In this document: piece after piece, positions 21,350 through 30,183 of the stretch
Numbering within the stretch: the stretch's first letter is position 1
How the letters are laid out: every line of letters starts with the position of its first letter
NCBI RefSeq assembly: GCF_010731675.1
Contig: NZ_AP022584.1
Span: 744,001-808,000 of the forward strand
Length of the DNA stretch: 64,000 bases
Direction: 5' to 3'
Origin: Mycobacterium marseillense
Lineage (GTDB): Bacteria; Actinomycetota; Actinomycetes; Mycobacteriales; Mycobacteriaceae
The notes under the pieces: model-generated
What the model was told of the DNA's origin: nothing
Databases searched by the model: none
The model's input: only the letters and a program-made list of their open reading frames with translations
Position numbers and translations under genes: made by a program

Positions 21350-21970
21350 ATGACAAAAGTCCGGACTTCCGCGGTCGGTGTGGCGGCGACTGCGATGCTG
21401 CTCAGCGCCGCGATGGCGGGCTGCGGTGAGGACAAGAACTCGACGGCGTCATCGGGCTCGGCCTCGTCGTCGAGCGCGGCTGTGCCGTCGAGCGCTCCGT
21501 CCTCACCCGGGGCGCCGGCGAATTACAGCTCCCTGCTGATCAAGCCCGCCGATGTCGGCCCCCGTGCCACCGCCGACGGGCCGCCCAGCCAGAACCCGGG
21601 CGGCATCGTCGGCGTCGGCCAGATCTTCAAGAACCCCGATGGCAAGCGCACGATCATCGACACGATCGCGGTCTTTCCCGATGCGGGGACGGCCGACAAG
21701 ACGGCGGCGAACATGCGGGACGTCGTGGGTAAGAAGGTCAGCGGCGAGCAGCAGCCCATCGACGTCGGCACCAACGGATTCATGGTGATCGGGCAGAGCA
21801 CCGACCCGGCCAACCCGATGGAGATCTCCGAGGCGGTATTCGTCCAGGGCAAGGCGATGGTCGACCTGGAATTCGACTGTGTCATAGGCAATCCCACGCC
21901 GGCCGACGTCCTGCTCGATCTCGCTCGCAAACAGGATGCCGCGATCCAGGCCGGCCTGCCGGCTAGCTGA
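21350..21970 (+). CDS. Putative lipoprotein
   Basis: This 206-residue protein has a lipoprotein signal: basic start, hydrophobic stretch and lipobox AMAGC, with the modified Cys at about 25. A Ser/Ala/Pro-rich tether of about 35 residues and a compact domain follow. An AAAGGAGG ribosome site precedes the ATG. It should be anchored on the outer face of the cytoplasmic membrane. I do not recognise the family with confidence; the domain resembles small mycobacterial Lpp/Lpq lipoproteins. It ends 12 bases from the convergent TetR gene. Confidence 0.85.
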   Translation: MTKVRTSAVGVAATAMLLSAAMAGCGEDKNSTASSGSASSSSAAVPSSAPSSPGAPANYSSLLIKPADVGPRATADGPPSQNPGGIVGVGQIFKNPDGKRTIIDTIAVFPDAGTADKTAANMRDVVGKKVSGEQQPIDVGTNGFMVIGQSTDPANPMEISEAVFVQGKAMVDLEFDCVIGNPTPADVLLDLARKQDAAIQAGLPAS

Positions 21971-21982
21971 GCGGGCGTCGCG

Positions 21983-22612
21983 TCACAGCGGCCAGCCGTC
22001 CGGTTCCAGCGTGTAGCGCAGTTCGGCCGCCGGGGGCAATGGCCGTCGCTCGTCGACCGATATCGCGTCGACGACAAGAGCGACGTAGCGTCGCCACCCG
22101 TCGCTGTCCGAATCCATCGTCGACAGCACGCTGAAGAGCATCGCGACCAGGCGGGGCAGGTCGTCGCTGACCAGATCGGGGCGGATCCTGCCGAGCCGCT
22201 GTCCTTCGCGCGCGAGCTCGCCGAGCGCGGCGTTGAGCGACACCGAGATGTCCGACGTGAGGGACCCGGCCCGGCGCGCGGCGGCCAGCAGGCTGTGCTC
22301 GCGGGCGCCGAGCGAGATCGCCGCTTCGATCAGTTGGGTCAGGCCGTGCAGTGGGTCCTTGGCGCGGCGGGCGCCGTCGATCACCGGGGTGAGATCCTCG
22401 GCGATGCTTTGTTCGAGCGCCGCCAGCACGAGGTCCGCCTTGGTCGGGAACCTGCGGTAGAGGGTTCGTTCACCGACACCGGCCCGGCGTGCGACCGTTT
22501 CCATCGGGGCGTCGGGGCCCAACTCGCCATAGACCTCGCGCGCCGCGCGCAGGATGCGCTCGACGTTGCGCGCCGCGTCCGCCCGTAACGGCCGGTCTTC
22601 CACCGCGGTCAT
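21983..22612 (-). CDS. TetR-family transcriptional regulator
   Basis: This is a 209-residue TetR regulator with helix-turn-helix METVARRAGVGERTLYRRF near 40-60 and a helical C-terminal domain. It is divergent from a P450-SDR pair with only 83 bases between the two starts, and that gap carries repeated AACTGRCAG elements. It therefore probably controls both itself and the P450 gene at 22696. Ligand unknown; the substrate of the P450 is a reasonable guess. Confidence 0.92.
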   Translation of the reverse strand: MTAVEDRPLRADAARNVERILRAAREVYGELGPDAPMETVARRAGVGERTLYRRFPTKADLVLAALEQSIAEDLTPVIDGARRAKDPLHGLTQLIEAAISLGAREHSLLAAARRAGSLTSDISVSLNAALGELAREGQRLGRIRPDLVSDDLPRLVAMLFSVLSTMDSDSDGWRRYVALVVDAISVDERRPLPPAAELRYTLEPDGWPL

Positions 22613-22623
22613 TGTGACAGCGT

Positions 22624-22687
22624 AACTGACAGTTGACTACCGACGACGGCCGCTTTACGCTCGACAACTGGCAGACAACTGACACTT
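22624..22687. promoter_or_regulatory. Repeated operator-like elements between TetR and P450
   Basis: The short divergent region holds a perfect 11-base palindrome AACTGACAGTT (22624-22634), a one-mismatch copy AACTGACACTT (22677-22687) and a degenerate copy AACTGGCAGAC (22666-22676) directly abutting the second. The elements lie between the starts of the TetR gene (22612) and the P450 gene (22696). This is a typical arrangement for autoregulation and control of the divergent gene. Confidence 0.6.
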
Positions 22688-22695
22688 AGTGGGAA

Positions 22696-23928
22696 ATGCG
22701 GCTTATGTCAATATCTTTCGAGACGTCCGACTCGCGCTCGGACGCCGGGCTCCCTTCACTGCCCGTGCCGCGTCCGGCGCGGTGTCCGCTCGCGGCGCCG
22801 GCGGAGTTCGCGAGCTGGCGGCAGGAGCCCGGGTTACGACAGGCGATGTTCCACGGCAACCCGGTCTGGGTGGTGAGCCGCTACCAGGACATCAGGGCCG
22901 CGCTGGTCGATCCGCGCCTGTCCGCGAAGACCATTCCGGACTCGATCATGCCCACCGACGCCGACAACAAGATCCCGGTGATGTTCGCGCGCACCGACGA
23001 CCCCGAGCATCACCGGATCCGGCGGATGATGACCAGCAATTTCACGTTCCGGCGTTGCGAATCGATGCGGCCGGAAATCCAGGAGATGGTCGACCACTTT
23101 CTCGACCAAATGATGGCCGTCGGCCCACCGGCGGACCTCGTTCGTGAATTCGCCTTGCCGGTGCCATCATTGGTGATCGCGCTGCTGCTGGGAGTGCCGC
23201 CCGAAGACCTCGAGCTCTTCCAACACAACACCACCGCGGGGCTCGACCAGAAGACGACCGACGCGGAAAAGGGCCAGGCCTTCGGGGCGATGTACGCCTA
23301 TATACAGGAGTTGGTGCAACGCAAGGAACGCGAACCCGGCGACGATCTGATCAGCCGGCTGATCACCGACTACGTCGCGACGGGCCAACTCGATCACGCG
23401 ACCACGGCGATGAACAGCGTGATCATGATGCAGGCGGGTCACGAGACCACCGCGAACATGATCGCGCTGGGAACGGTTGCGCTGCTGCAACATCCACGCG
23501 CCTTTGCACGACTTGGCCAGACCGACGATCCCGCGGTCGTCGCGAACATGGTCGAAGAACTGATGCGCTATCTGAGCATCGTGCATAGCCAGGTCGACCG
23601 CGTGGCGACCGAAGACCTGGTGATCGGCGGTCAACTGATCCGCGCCGGCGAATTCGTGATGATGAACCTGCCCGCCGGGAACTGGGACACCGAATTCGTC
23701 GAGAACCCAGAGAGTTTCGATATCGATCGCAACACCCGCGGGCACTTGGGCTTCGGCTACGGCGTGCACCAATGCATCGGGGCCAACTTGGCCCGCGTGG
23801 AGATGCAGGTCGCCTTCGCCACCCTCGCGCGGCGGCTGCCCGGACTGAAGCTGGCCGTTCCGCCGGAGGAGTTGCGCTTCAAGGAGGCCGACATCTACGG
23901 CATGAAAGAGCTTCCGGTCACCTGGTGA
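22696..23928 (+). CDS. Cytochrome P450
   Basis: This is a 410-residue soluble P450. I-helix AGHETTA, K-helix ExxR (ELMR) and haem loop FGYGVHQCIG (Cys about 360) are intact. The ATG at 22696 is used; an ATG at 22705 is an alternative and neither has a strong ribosome site. Its stop overlaps the start of the SDR that follows (TGATG), so the two are translationally coupled, suggesting hydroxylation followed by alcohol oxidation. It is not closely similar to the two P450s at 7699-10123. Expression is probably controlled by the divergent TetR. Confidence 0.95.
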   Translation: MRLMSISFETSDSRSDAGLPSLPVPRPARCPLAAPAEFASWRQEPGLRQAMFHGNPVWVVSRYQDIRAALVDPRLSAKTIPDSIMPTDADNKIPVMFARTDDPEHHRIRRMMTSNFTFRRCESMRPEIQEMVDHFLDQMMAVGPPADLVREFALPVPSLVIALLLGVPPEDLELFQHNTTAGLDQKTTDAEKGQAFGAMYAYIQELVQRKEREPGDDLISRLITDYVATGQLDHATTAMNSVIMMQAGHETTANMIALGTVALLQHPRAFARLGQTDDPAVVANMVEELMRYLSIVHSQVDRVATEDLVIGGQLIRAGEFVMMNLPAGNWDTEFVENPESFDIDRNTRGHLGFGYGVHQCIGANLARVEMQVAFATLARRLPGLKLAVPPEELRFKEADIYGMKELPVTW

Positions 23929-24911
23929 TGGCGACCATGCCGCTGCGGTTCGATCACCAGGTGGCCGTGATCACGGGCGCCGCCGGGGGATTGGGCAGGG
24001 AGTACGCGCTGCTTCTCGCGTCGCGTGGGGCGCGCGTCGTGGTCAACGATACGGGCGGGTCGGTGACCGGGGACGGCTCGAACGCCGAGGCGGCGGGCGC
24101 CGTCGTAGAGGAGATCCGACGGTGCGGCGGTGAGGCGATCGCCGATGGCCACAGCGTCACGAATCCCGATGGTGCGCAAGCGATCATCGATACCGCCCTG
24201 CGCGCCTGGGGGCGCGTCGACATCGTGATCAACAATGCGGGAATCGTCGGTGACGCGCCATTCGAGGACATGACCGCCGAGCGGCTCGACCCGCTGGTGG
24301 ACGTGCATCTCAAGGGCGCGTTCTACGTGACACGCCCCGCGTGGAAGGCCATGCGGGAGCAACGGTACGGTCGCGTGCTCAACACCTGCTCGGCCGCGGG
24401 AATCCTTGGCGCCGAACGCATGAGCAACTATGGCGCGGCGAAGACCGGATTGGTGGGCCTGACGCGTGTGCTCGCGGCCGAAGGGGCCGCGCACGGCATC
24501 AAGGTCAATGCCATTTCCCCGATCGCTTACACGCGGATGCTGACGCAATCGCTCGACGCGGCCACCGGCCAGCTGGCCGTCGACAATGATCCGGCATCCC
24601 AGGCGGTGCTGAATGATCTTGTCGGCCAGTATCTTCAGAAGCTGGATCCCGGACAGGTCGCGCCCGTGGCGGCGTTCCTCACCCACCGGGATTGCCCGGT
24701 TTCCGGTGAGATCTACACGGTGGGCGCGGGCCACGTCGCGCGGTTCTTCATCGGCAGGACAAGGGGTTTCTACCGGCCCGGCCTATCGGTCGAGGACGTG
24801 CGCGATCACCTCGACGAGATCCGCGACGAGGCCGGATACACCGTTCCGGGCGGTCCCGGCGACGAGATGAGCGAGCTCTTCGCGAGCATCATGGGCGGGC
24901 TCAGCAGCTGA
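23928..24911 (+). CDS. Short-chain dehydrogenase, MFE/17beta-HSD4-like
   Basis: This is a 327-residue SDR with TGAAGGLGREYA cofactor motif, NNAG, catalytic Ser in NTCSAAG and YGAAK. A C-terminal extension with a FYRPGLSVEDV segment is typical of SDRs related to the dehydrogenase domain of peroxisomal multifunctional enzyme type 2. Such proteins oxidise 3-hydroxyacyl-CoA or steroid-side-chain intermediates. The start overlaps the P450 stop. Its own stop overlaps the convergent lppI-like gene by 11 bases, which marks the right edge of the inserted block. Confidence 0.9.
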   Translation: MATMPLRFDHQVAVITGAAGGLGREYALLLASRGARVVVNDTGGSVTGDGSNAEAAGAVVEEIRRCGGEAIADGHSVTNPDGAQAIIDTALRAWGRVDIVINNAGIVGDAPFEDMTAERLDPLVDVHLKGAFYVTRPAWKAMREQRYGRVLNTCSAAGILGAERMSNYGAAKTGLVGLTRVLAAEGAAHGIKVNAISPIAYTRMLTQSLDAATGQLAVDNDPASQAVLNDLVGQYLQKLDPGQVAPVAAFLTHRDCPVSGEIYTVGAGHVARFFIGRTRGFYRPGLSVEDVRDHLDEIRDEAGYTVPGGPGDEMSELFASIMGGLSS

Positions 24912-25581
24912 ACGCCGCGCCGACTCCGTCCGGCGGCGGCACCGACTTCAGGCAGCCGAAGGGCTGAATGCCGGCGGGCGCGAAGCGCGCCGCCGACTGA
25001 TGCGCGTAGTTCACGCAATACAGGCCGGCCTGGTCGGCGCGGCACCGGTAGTCGCCGAACGACAGCGAGTCCCCGTTCGCCAGCTCCGGTCCGTTGCCGT
25101 TGACGAAGGGGCCGGGATCGGCCCGGGCGGCTCCCACCTGCAGGTGCACGCCGTCGAAGGTGACCCAACCGCCTTGCCATTCGCCATAGGCCGTTGCGGG
25201 TGCCGGCGCTGGAGCAGTCAGGTTCACCAGGCAATTCAGGGCGCCCCCGGTGTGTGGGGCGTCCGTCATGCAGGAGACTTTGCCGCCCGCACCCGAAAGC
25301 GCGACGTCGTCACCCAGCGGCGTGGCCACACCGTCGCGGGTGGCCGTGTGGTAGCGGCCCGGATCGGCGGGGTGGGCCGCCTCTATCCAGGCGATGACGT
25401 CGGAAACCGCGGCGCCGGCGGCCGGTGCCGCGGCCGCTGCGGGCGATGTGTTTCCCGACGGGCCCGTAGTGGGCCCGGCGGATGTCGGGGCGGCGCCGGG
25501 CGTCGACTCCGAGTGGCTGCCCGTGGTGTGTGAGCACCCGGCGACCAGTAACGACGCGGCGATCATCGCAGCTATCCGCAT
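24901..25581 (-). CDS. lppI: Lipoprotein LppI-like
   Basis: This 226-residue predicted lipoprotein has a short signal ending in lipobox LVAGC (Cys about 16), a Ser/Thr/Ala/Pro-rich spacer to about residue 60 and a folded domain with paired Cys residues. It is attached to the outer face of the membrane. Size and position next to a divergent LipT-like esterase match M. tuberculosis lppI (Rv2046), which lies beside Rv2047c and lipT. In this genome it is separated from the Rv2047c-like gene by the 17-kb block. Function unknown. Confidence 0.82.
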   Translation of the reverse strand: MRIAAMIAASLLVAGCSHTTGSHSESTPGAAPTSAGPTTGPSGNTSPAAAAAPAAGAAVSDVIAWIEAAHPADPGRYHTATRDGVATPLGDDVALSGAGGKVSCMTDAPHTGGALNCLVNLTAPAPAPATAYGEWQGGWVTFDGVHLQVGAARADPGPFVNGNGPELANGDSLSFGDYRCRADQAGLYCVNYAHQSAARFAPAGIQPFGCLKSVPPPDGVGAAFSC

Positions 25582-25660
25582 GCAGTCAGGCTAGCCGCCG
25601 CGCCGCGCAAATAACGCGCTGCGCGCGCGTTACGGCGGTCATGTCGGTTACCGTCGGGTT

Positions 25661-27178
25661 ATGCATGACCGGACTGTCCGCGCACGCACGGCCACCGGCA
25701 CCGTCGAGGGTTTCACCCGCGACGGGGTCCATCGGTGGCGCTCCATCCCGTATGCCCGTCCACCGGTGGGAGACCTGCGCTTCCGGGCGCCGCAGCCGGC
25801 GGCGTCGTGGTCGGGGGTGCGGCACTGCCATGGCTTCGCCAATTGCGCGCCGCAGGAGCGCCGTTACACCCTGCTCGGTTTGTCGGGCTTGGGCGGCCGC
25901 TATCAGCCGATGAGCGAGGACTGCCTCACCCTCAACGTCGTGGCACCCGAGGACGGCGCGGAGGGGCCGCTACCGGTGATGGTCTTCATCCACGGCGGCG
26001 GCTACTTCCTGGGCAGCTCGGCGACACCGCTCTACGACGGCGCGGCGCTGGCGCGCCGGGGATGCGTGTACGTGTCGGTGAATTACCGGCTCGGCGCGCT
26101 GGGATGCGTGGACTTCTCGTCGCTGTCGACGCCCGATATCACCATTGACAGCAACCTGTATCTGCGCGATCTGGTGCTCGCGCTGCAGTGGGTGCGCGAC
26201 AACATCGCCGGATTCGGCGGTGACCCGGACAATGTGACGATCTTCGGCGAGAGCGCCGGCGCGTGCATCACCGCGTCCCTGCTGGCGGTGCCGTCCGCCA
26301 AAGGCCTGTTCGCCCGGGCGATTTCGGAAAGTCCCGCTTCGGGCCTGACGCGCTCGAAAGAGGTTGCCGCCGAGTTCGCTGATCGCTTCGCCGCCCTGCT
26401 GGGCGTGCGCAGGCAGGACGCTGCCGACGCGCTGATGCGGGTGTCCGCGGCCCAACTGGTGAAGACCCAGCACGCATTGATCGACGAGGGCATGCAGAAC
26501 AGGCTGGGCGCCTTCCCGATTGGCCCGGTCGTCGGGGACGACATGCTGCCGACGGATCCCGTCGAGGCGATGCGGCGCGGTGACGCGCATCCGGTACCGC
26601 TGATCGTGGGCACCAACGCCGAAGAGGGTCGGCTGTTCACCCGGTTCCTCGCGATGTTGCCGACCAACGAATCGATGGTCGAAGAACTGCTGGCCGAAGC
26701 GGAACCCGCTATCCGCGAACGCATTACCGCCGCATACCCGGAATACCCTGAGCGGGCGGCGTGCATCCAACTCGGGGGTGACTTCGCATTCGGTTCGGCG
26801 GCCTGGCAGATCGCCGAAGCCCACGCCACGCACGCGCCGACCTACCTCTACCGGTATGACTACGCCCCGCGCACGCTGCGCTGGTCGGGTTTCGGCGCCA
26901 CCCATGCCACCGAGTTGCTGGCGGTCTTCGATGTCTACCGCACCAGATTCGGGGCGCTGCTGACCGCGGCGGTGGACCGGCGGGCCGCGTTGCGGGTCAG
27001 CAACCAGGTGCAACGGCGGTGGCGCGCCTTCAGCCGCACCGGTGTCCCGGGCGAGGATTGGCCCCGTTACGACGCCGCCGACCGCGCCGTGATGGTGTTC
27101 GACCGCAAATCGCGGGTCGAGTTCGATCCACACCCGGATCGCCGGATGGCATGGGACGGCTTCTCACTCGCGCATTGA
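25661..27178 (+). CDS. lipT: Type-B carboxylesterase LipT-like
   Basis: This is a 505-residue carboxylesterase of the cholinesterase/type-B fold. The oxyanion-hole motif HGGGY, the nucleophile motif FGESAGA (Ser near 197), an acidic residue in the NAEEGRLF region and a late His (GATHATEL) form the expected catalytic set. No signal peptide is seen. Length and position beside lppI fit M. tuberculosis lipT (Rv2045c, about 511 residues). It should hydrolyse carboxylic esters; the natural substrate is not known. The next gene starts 18 bases downstream on the same strand. Confidence 0.88.
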   Translation: MHDRTVRARTATGTVEGFTRDGVHRWRSIPYARPPVGDLRFRAPQPAASWSGVRHCHGFANCAPQERRYTLLGLSGLGGRYQPMSEDCLTLNVVAPEDGAEGPLPVMVFIHGGGYFLGSSATPLYDGAALARRGCVYVSVNYRLGALGCVDFSSLSTPDITIDSNLYLRDLVLALQWVRDNIAGFGGDPDNVTIFGESAGACITASLLAVPSAKGLFARAISESPASGLTRSKEVAAEFADRFAALLGVRRQDAADALMRVSAAQLVKTQHALIDEGMQNRLGAFPIGPVVGDDMLPTDPVEAMRRGDAHPVPLIVGTNAEEGRLFTRFLAMLPTNESMVEELLAEAEPAIRERITAAYPEYPERAACIQLGGDFAFGSAAWQIAEAHATHAPTYLYRYDYAPRTLRWSGFGATHATELLAVFDVYRTRFGALLTAAVDRRAALRVSNQVQRRWRAFSRTGVPGEDWPRYDAADRAVMVFDRKSRVEFDPHPDRRMAWDGFSLAH

Positions 27179-27196
27179 CCTGGCACGCTAACCCTC

Positions 27197-29209
27197 ATGC
27201 ACGCCGAGACCGAGCAAGTCATCGAAACCCCGAGTGACCTCACCGCCTCCTGGTTGGCCGCGGTGATCGGCACCGGACCCATCGCCGATTTCTCGGTCGA
27301 GCGCATCGGCACCGGCCAGATGAGTGAGTGCTACCGCATCCGGCTCGACTACGCCGAGCCCGGCGGCGGGCCCGAGTCGGTGGTGCTCAAGGTCGCGGCC
27401 ACCGACCCCGTGAGCCGGCAGACCGGGCTGGCGCTGGGACTCTACGAGCGGGAGGTCCGCTTCTACGGCGACATCGCGCCACGGCTGGGCGGGCCGATCG
27501 CGCCCTGCTACCACGCGGCGGTCGACGCCTCGACGGGCGTGTTCGACCTGTTGCTGGGCGACGCGGGCCCGGCCGTGACCGGCGATGAAATCGCCGGCGC
27601 CACAGCCGAACAGGCCCGCCTCGGTGCCGTCGAGTTGGGACGGCTGCATGGGCCGCTGCTCGGCGACGTCTCGCTGGCCGAAGCGCCGTGGCTCAACCGC
27701 GAGTCACCCCTGAACCAGGCCATGATCGCCCCGCTGTACGCGGGATTCGTCGACCGCTACGGCGACCAGATCGCGCCGGAGCACCGGGTGGTGTGCGAGC
27801 GGCTGGTGGCCACGTTCGACGGCTACCTCGCGCAAGAGGCCCAGGCCGCCGAACAGGGGCGCGTCCAGGGCCTGGTGCACGGCGACTACCGATTGGACAA
27901 CATGTTGTTCGGCACCGCCGGTGCCGACCGCGCGCTGACGGTGGTCGACTGGCAAACCGTGTCGTGGGGCCCGGCGCTGACCGACCTGTCCTACTTCCTC
28001 GGGTGCGCGCTGCCCACCGAGGACCGTCGGGAGCACTACGACGCGCTGCTGCGGGCATACCACGAGGCGCTGGGCCCCGGCGCGCCCCTCAGCCTGGCCG
28101 ACGTCGCCGACGGTGTGCGCCGGCAGAGCTTTTTCGGCGTGATGATGGCGATCGTCTCCTCGATGCTGGTGGAGCGCACCGACCGCGGCGACCAGATGTT
28201 CATGACGATGCTGCGCCGGCACTGCGATCACGTCCTGGACACGGACGCGCTGGCGACGCTGCCCGCCGCGGTGGCACCCGAGCCGTTGCAACCCTCGCCC
28301 GAGGACGAACTCGCCCACGATCCCACCGCCGAACCGTTGTGGAGCGAGAGCTGGTACGCCGACTTTGCCGACACCGCACAGGGATTGGGGGGCTGGTTTC
28401 GCCTCGGTCTGGTCGCCAACGAGCAGACCGCGTGGGTTCACGTGCTGCTGTGCGGCCCCGACATGCCGACCGTCGCCGTCGACGCGCAGGTTCGGCTGCC
28501 GGCGGACCCTTGGACGGTGCGCACCGACGAGTTCGAGCTCGGCCATTCCGCCGGCACGCCATTGCGGAGCTATCGCGTCGACGTGCGCGCGCGGGGTCAG
28601 GCGTACTCCGACCCGGCGGCGCTGTTGCGCGGGGAATCCGGCACGCCCGTCGACATGACCATGAACCTGGTGTGGGACACCGACGGCACCCCGTACAAGT
28701 ACGGGCTGACGACGCGGTATGAGATTCCGTGCACCGTCTCGGGCACCGTCAGCATCGACGGGACCGATTACCGCCTCGACGCGGTGCCCGGCCAACGCGA
28801 TCACTCCTGGGGAGTGCGCGATTGGTGGAGCATGGATTGGATTTGGAGCGCGCTGCACCTGGACGACGGCACCCATCTGCACGGCGTCAACATCCGCATT
28901 CCCGGCGCGCCCGCGTTCAGCATCGGCTATACCCAGGGCGCCGACGGCCGGGTCACCGAGCTGCAAGCCGTCGACTCGCGGGAGTCCTTCGCCGACAACG
29001 GCTTACCGTTGGACGCGACGGTCACGCTCAACCCGGGGGAGATCACCGCCACCGTGGACGTGCGCGGCCAGGCACCGGTTCGGCTCGTCGCCGCGGACGG
29101 GCGGGTCAGCCACTTCCCGCGCGTCTGGGCCACGATCACCACCGCCGACGGGCGCAACGGCGTCGGTTGGCTGGAATGGAACCGCAACCTCGGCGAACAC
29201 ACCGGGTGA
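27197..29209 (+). CDS. Phosphotransferase-like domain fused to a beta-rich domain
   Basis: This is a 670-residue fusion. The N-terminal part (about 15-340) is an aminoglycoside-phosphotransferase/ecdysteroid-kinase-like kinase with the catalytic loop HGDYRLDN and the metal motif DWQ, so ATP-dependent phosphorylation of a small molecule is plausible. The C-terminal part (about 365-670) is a beta-rich domain with DHSWGVRDWW and HLDDGTHLHG segments, like the AttH/DUF7064-type lipocalin-like domains. Such domains bind hydrophobic ligands in relatives. The fusion suggests phosphorylation of a lipid or terpenoid. Its stop overlaps the next start (GTGA). I do not recall this gene at the pncA-lipT position of M. 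tuberculosis. Confidence 0.82.
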   Translation: MHAETEQVIETPSDLTASWLAAVIGTGPIADFSVERIGTGQMSECYRIRLDYAEPGGGPESVVLKVAATDPVSRQTGLALGLYEREVRFYGDIAPRLGGPIAPCYHAAVDASTGVFDLLLGDAGPAVTGDEIAGATAEQARLGAVELGRLHGPLLGDVSLAEAPWLNRESPLNQAMIAPLYAGFVDRYGDQIAPEHRVVCERLVATFDGYLAQEAQAAEQGRVQGLVHGDYRLDNMLFGTAGADRALTVVDWQTVSWGPALTDLSYFLGCALPTEDRREHYDALLRAYHEALGPGAPLSLADVADGVRRQSFFGVMMAIVSSMLVERTDRGDQMFMTMLRRHCDHVLDTDALATLPAAVAPEPLQPSPEDELAHDPTAEPLWSESWYADFADTAQGLGGWFRLGLVANEQTAWVHVLLCGPDMPTVAVDAQVRLPADPWTVRTDEFELGHSAGTPLRSYRVDVRARGQAYSDPAALLRGESGTPVDMTMNLVWDTDGTPYKYGLTTRYEIPCTVSGTVSIDGTDYRLDAVPGQRDHSWGVRDWWSMDWIWSALHLDDGTHLHGVNIRIPGAPAFSIGYTQGADGRVTELQAVDSRESFADNGLPLDATVTLNPGEITATVDVRGQAPVRLVAADGRVSHFPRVWATITTADGRNGVGWLEWNRNLGEHTG

Positions 29210-29700
29210 GCGGATCGGCCCCCGTCGTGGTGATGGGCGTATCCGGATCGGGCAAGTCGACGGTCGGGGCGGCGCTCGCGCGACGTATGCGGGTTCCCTT
29301 CGTCGACGCCGACACCTTGCACCCGGCCGCCAACGTCGCCAAGATGGCGGCCGGCCACCCGCTCGACGACGACGACCGCCATCCCTGGCTGGACACGGTC
29401 GGCGAATGGCTCTCCGCTCACCGCGACGGCGGGGTGGCGAGTTGTTCGGCGCTGAAACGGACCTATCGCGACCAGTTGCGCGCGCACTGCCCGGGCGTCG
29501 AGTTCCTGCATCTGTCCGGTTCGGCGGACCTGATCGCCGACCGGATGGCGGCCCGGACCGACCACTTCATGCCGGCCGCGCTGCTGCGCTCGCAATTGGA
29601 CACGCTGGAGGCCCTCGGCCCCGACGAGGCCGGCATGACCGTCGATGCCGGGCGCGACGTCGACGCGATCGTCGACGCCGTGCTGACGCAGCGCCGCTAG
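29206..29700 (+). CDS. Gluconokinase, GntK-type
   Basis: This 164-residue kinase has P-loop GVSGSGKST at 11-19, the substrate region DADTLHPAANVAKM followed by PLDDDDRHPWL, SALKRTYRD and a late HFMPAALLRSQLDTLE. All are diagnostic of the small gluconokinases that make 6-phosphogluconate from gluconate and ATP. The GTG start overlaps the previous stop. No gluconate transporter is nearby. The gene is followed by a toxin-antitoxin pair with its own operator. Confidence 0.88.
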   Translation: MSGSAPVVVMGVSGSGKSTVGAALARRMRVPFVDADTLHPAANVAKMAAGHPLDDDDRHPWLDTVGEWLSAHRDGGVASCSALKRTYRDQLRAHCPGVEFLHLSGSADLIADRMAARTDHFMPAALLRSQLDTLEALGPDEAGMTVDAGRDVDAIVDAVLTQRR

Positions 29701-29718
29701 CAGGGCCAAATGCGTTCG

Positions 29719-29757
29719 TGTAGCATTTTGCTACAGAACGTAACCAGATGCTGCATC
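29719..29757 (+). promoter_or_regulatory. Two palindromes upstream of the toxin-antitoxin pair
   Basis: TGTAGCATTTTGCTACA (29719-29735) has perfect seven-base arms around TTT, and GATGCTGCATC (29747-29757) has perfect five-base arms around T. They fill the space just before the AGGAGG ribosome site of the antitoxin gene at 29770. Antitoxins of the ribbon-helix-helix class commonly repress their own promoter through such repeats; that role is inferred. Confidence 0.6.
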
Positions 29758-29769
29758 CAGGAGGAAGTC

Positions 29770-30159
29770 ATGCCCGACGCTCCCGATCGCGTCACCCGGG
29801 TGGCGTCCGACCTGATGGACAGCGCGGCGGCCGAGGGCGCCCGCCAGAGCCGGTCGGCCAAGCAGCAACTCGACCACTGGGCGCGGGTCGGGCGGGCGGT
29901 GTCCAGCCAGCACACCGCCTCGCGGCGGCGGGTTGAGGCCGCGCTCGCCGGCCAGCTGCCGACCGGCGAACTGACCGTCGAGGAGGGCGTGGTGTTCAAC
30001 GCCGAGATCTCCGCGGCCATCGAAGAAAGCCTGGCGCACACCAACTACGGGGCGACGCTGGCGGGGCAGGGAGTCACCACGGTCGCCCTCAACGACGACG
30101 GCGACATCGTCGAGCACCGGCCCGACGGCGCCGCCGTGGTGCTGGCGCGCGGACGCTGA
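29770..30159 (+). CDS. ParD-like antitoxin (Rv0367c-like)
   Basis: This is a 129-residue protein beginning MPDAPDRVTRVASDLMDSA, with a long Arg/Ala-rich helical region (SRSAKQQLDHWARVGRA) typical of ParD-like DNA-binding antitoxins. The open frame begins 20 codons earlier, but the ATG at 29770 follows AGGAGGAAG and excludes the palindromic operator. It precedes a zeta-type kinase toxin by 24 bases. The pair matches in order and size the Rv0367c-Rv0366c module of M. tuberculosis as I recall it (129 residues for the first protein). Expected to neutralise the toxin and autoregulate. Confidence 0.78.
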   Translation: MPDAPDRVTRVASDLMDSAAAEGARQSRSAKQQLDHWARVGRAVSSQHTASRRRVEAALAGQLPTGELTVEEGVVFNAEISAAIEESLAHTNYGATLAGQGVTTVALNDDGDIVEHRPDGAAVVLARGR

Positions 30160-30183
30160 CCCGGCGTCCGTCGGCCCGGCCCG

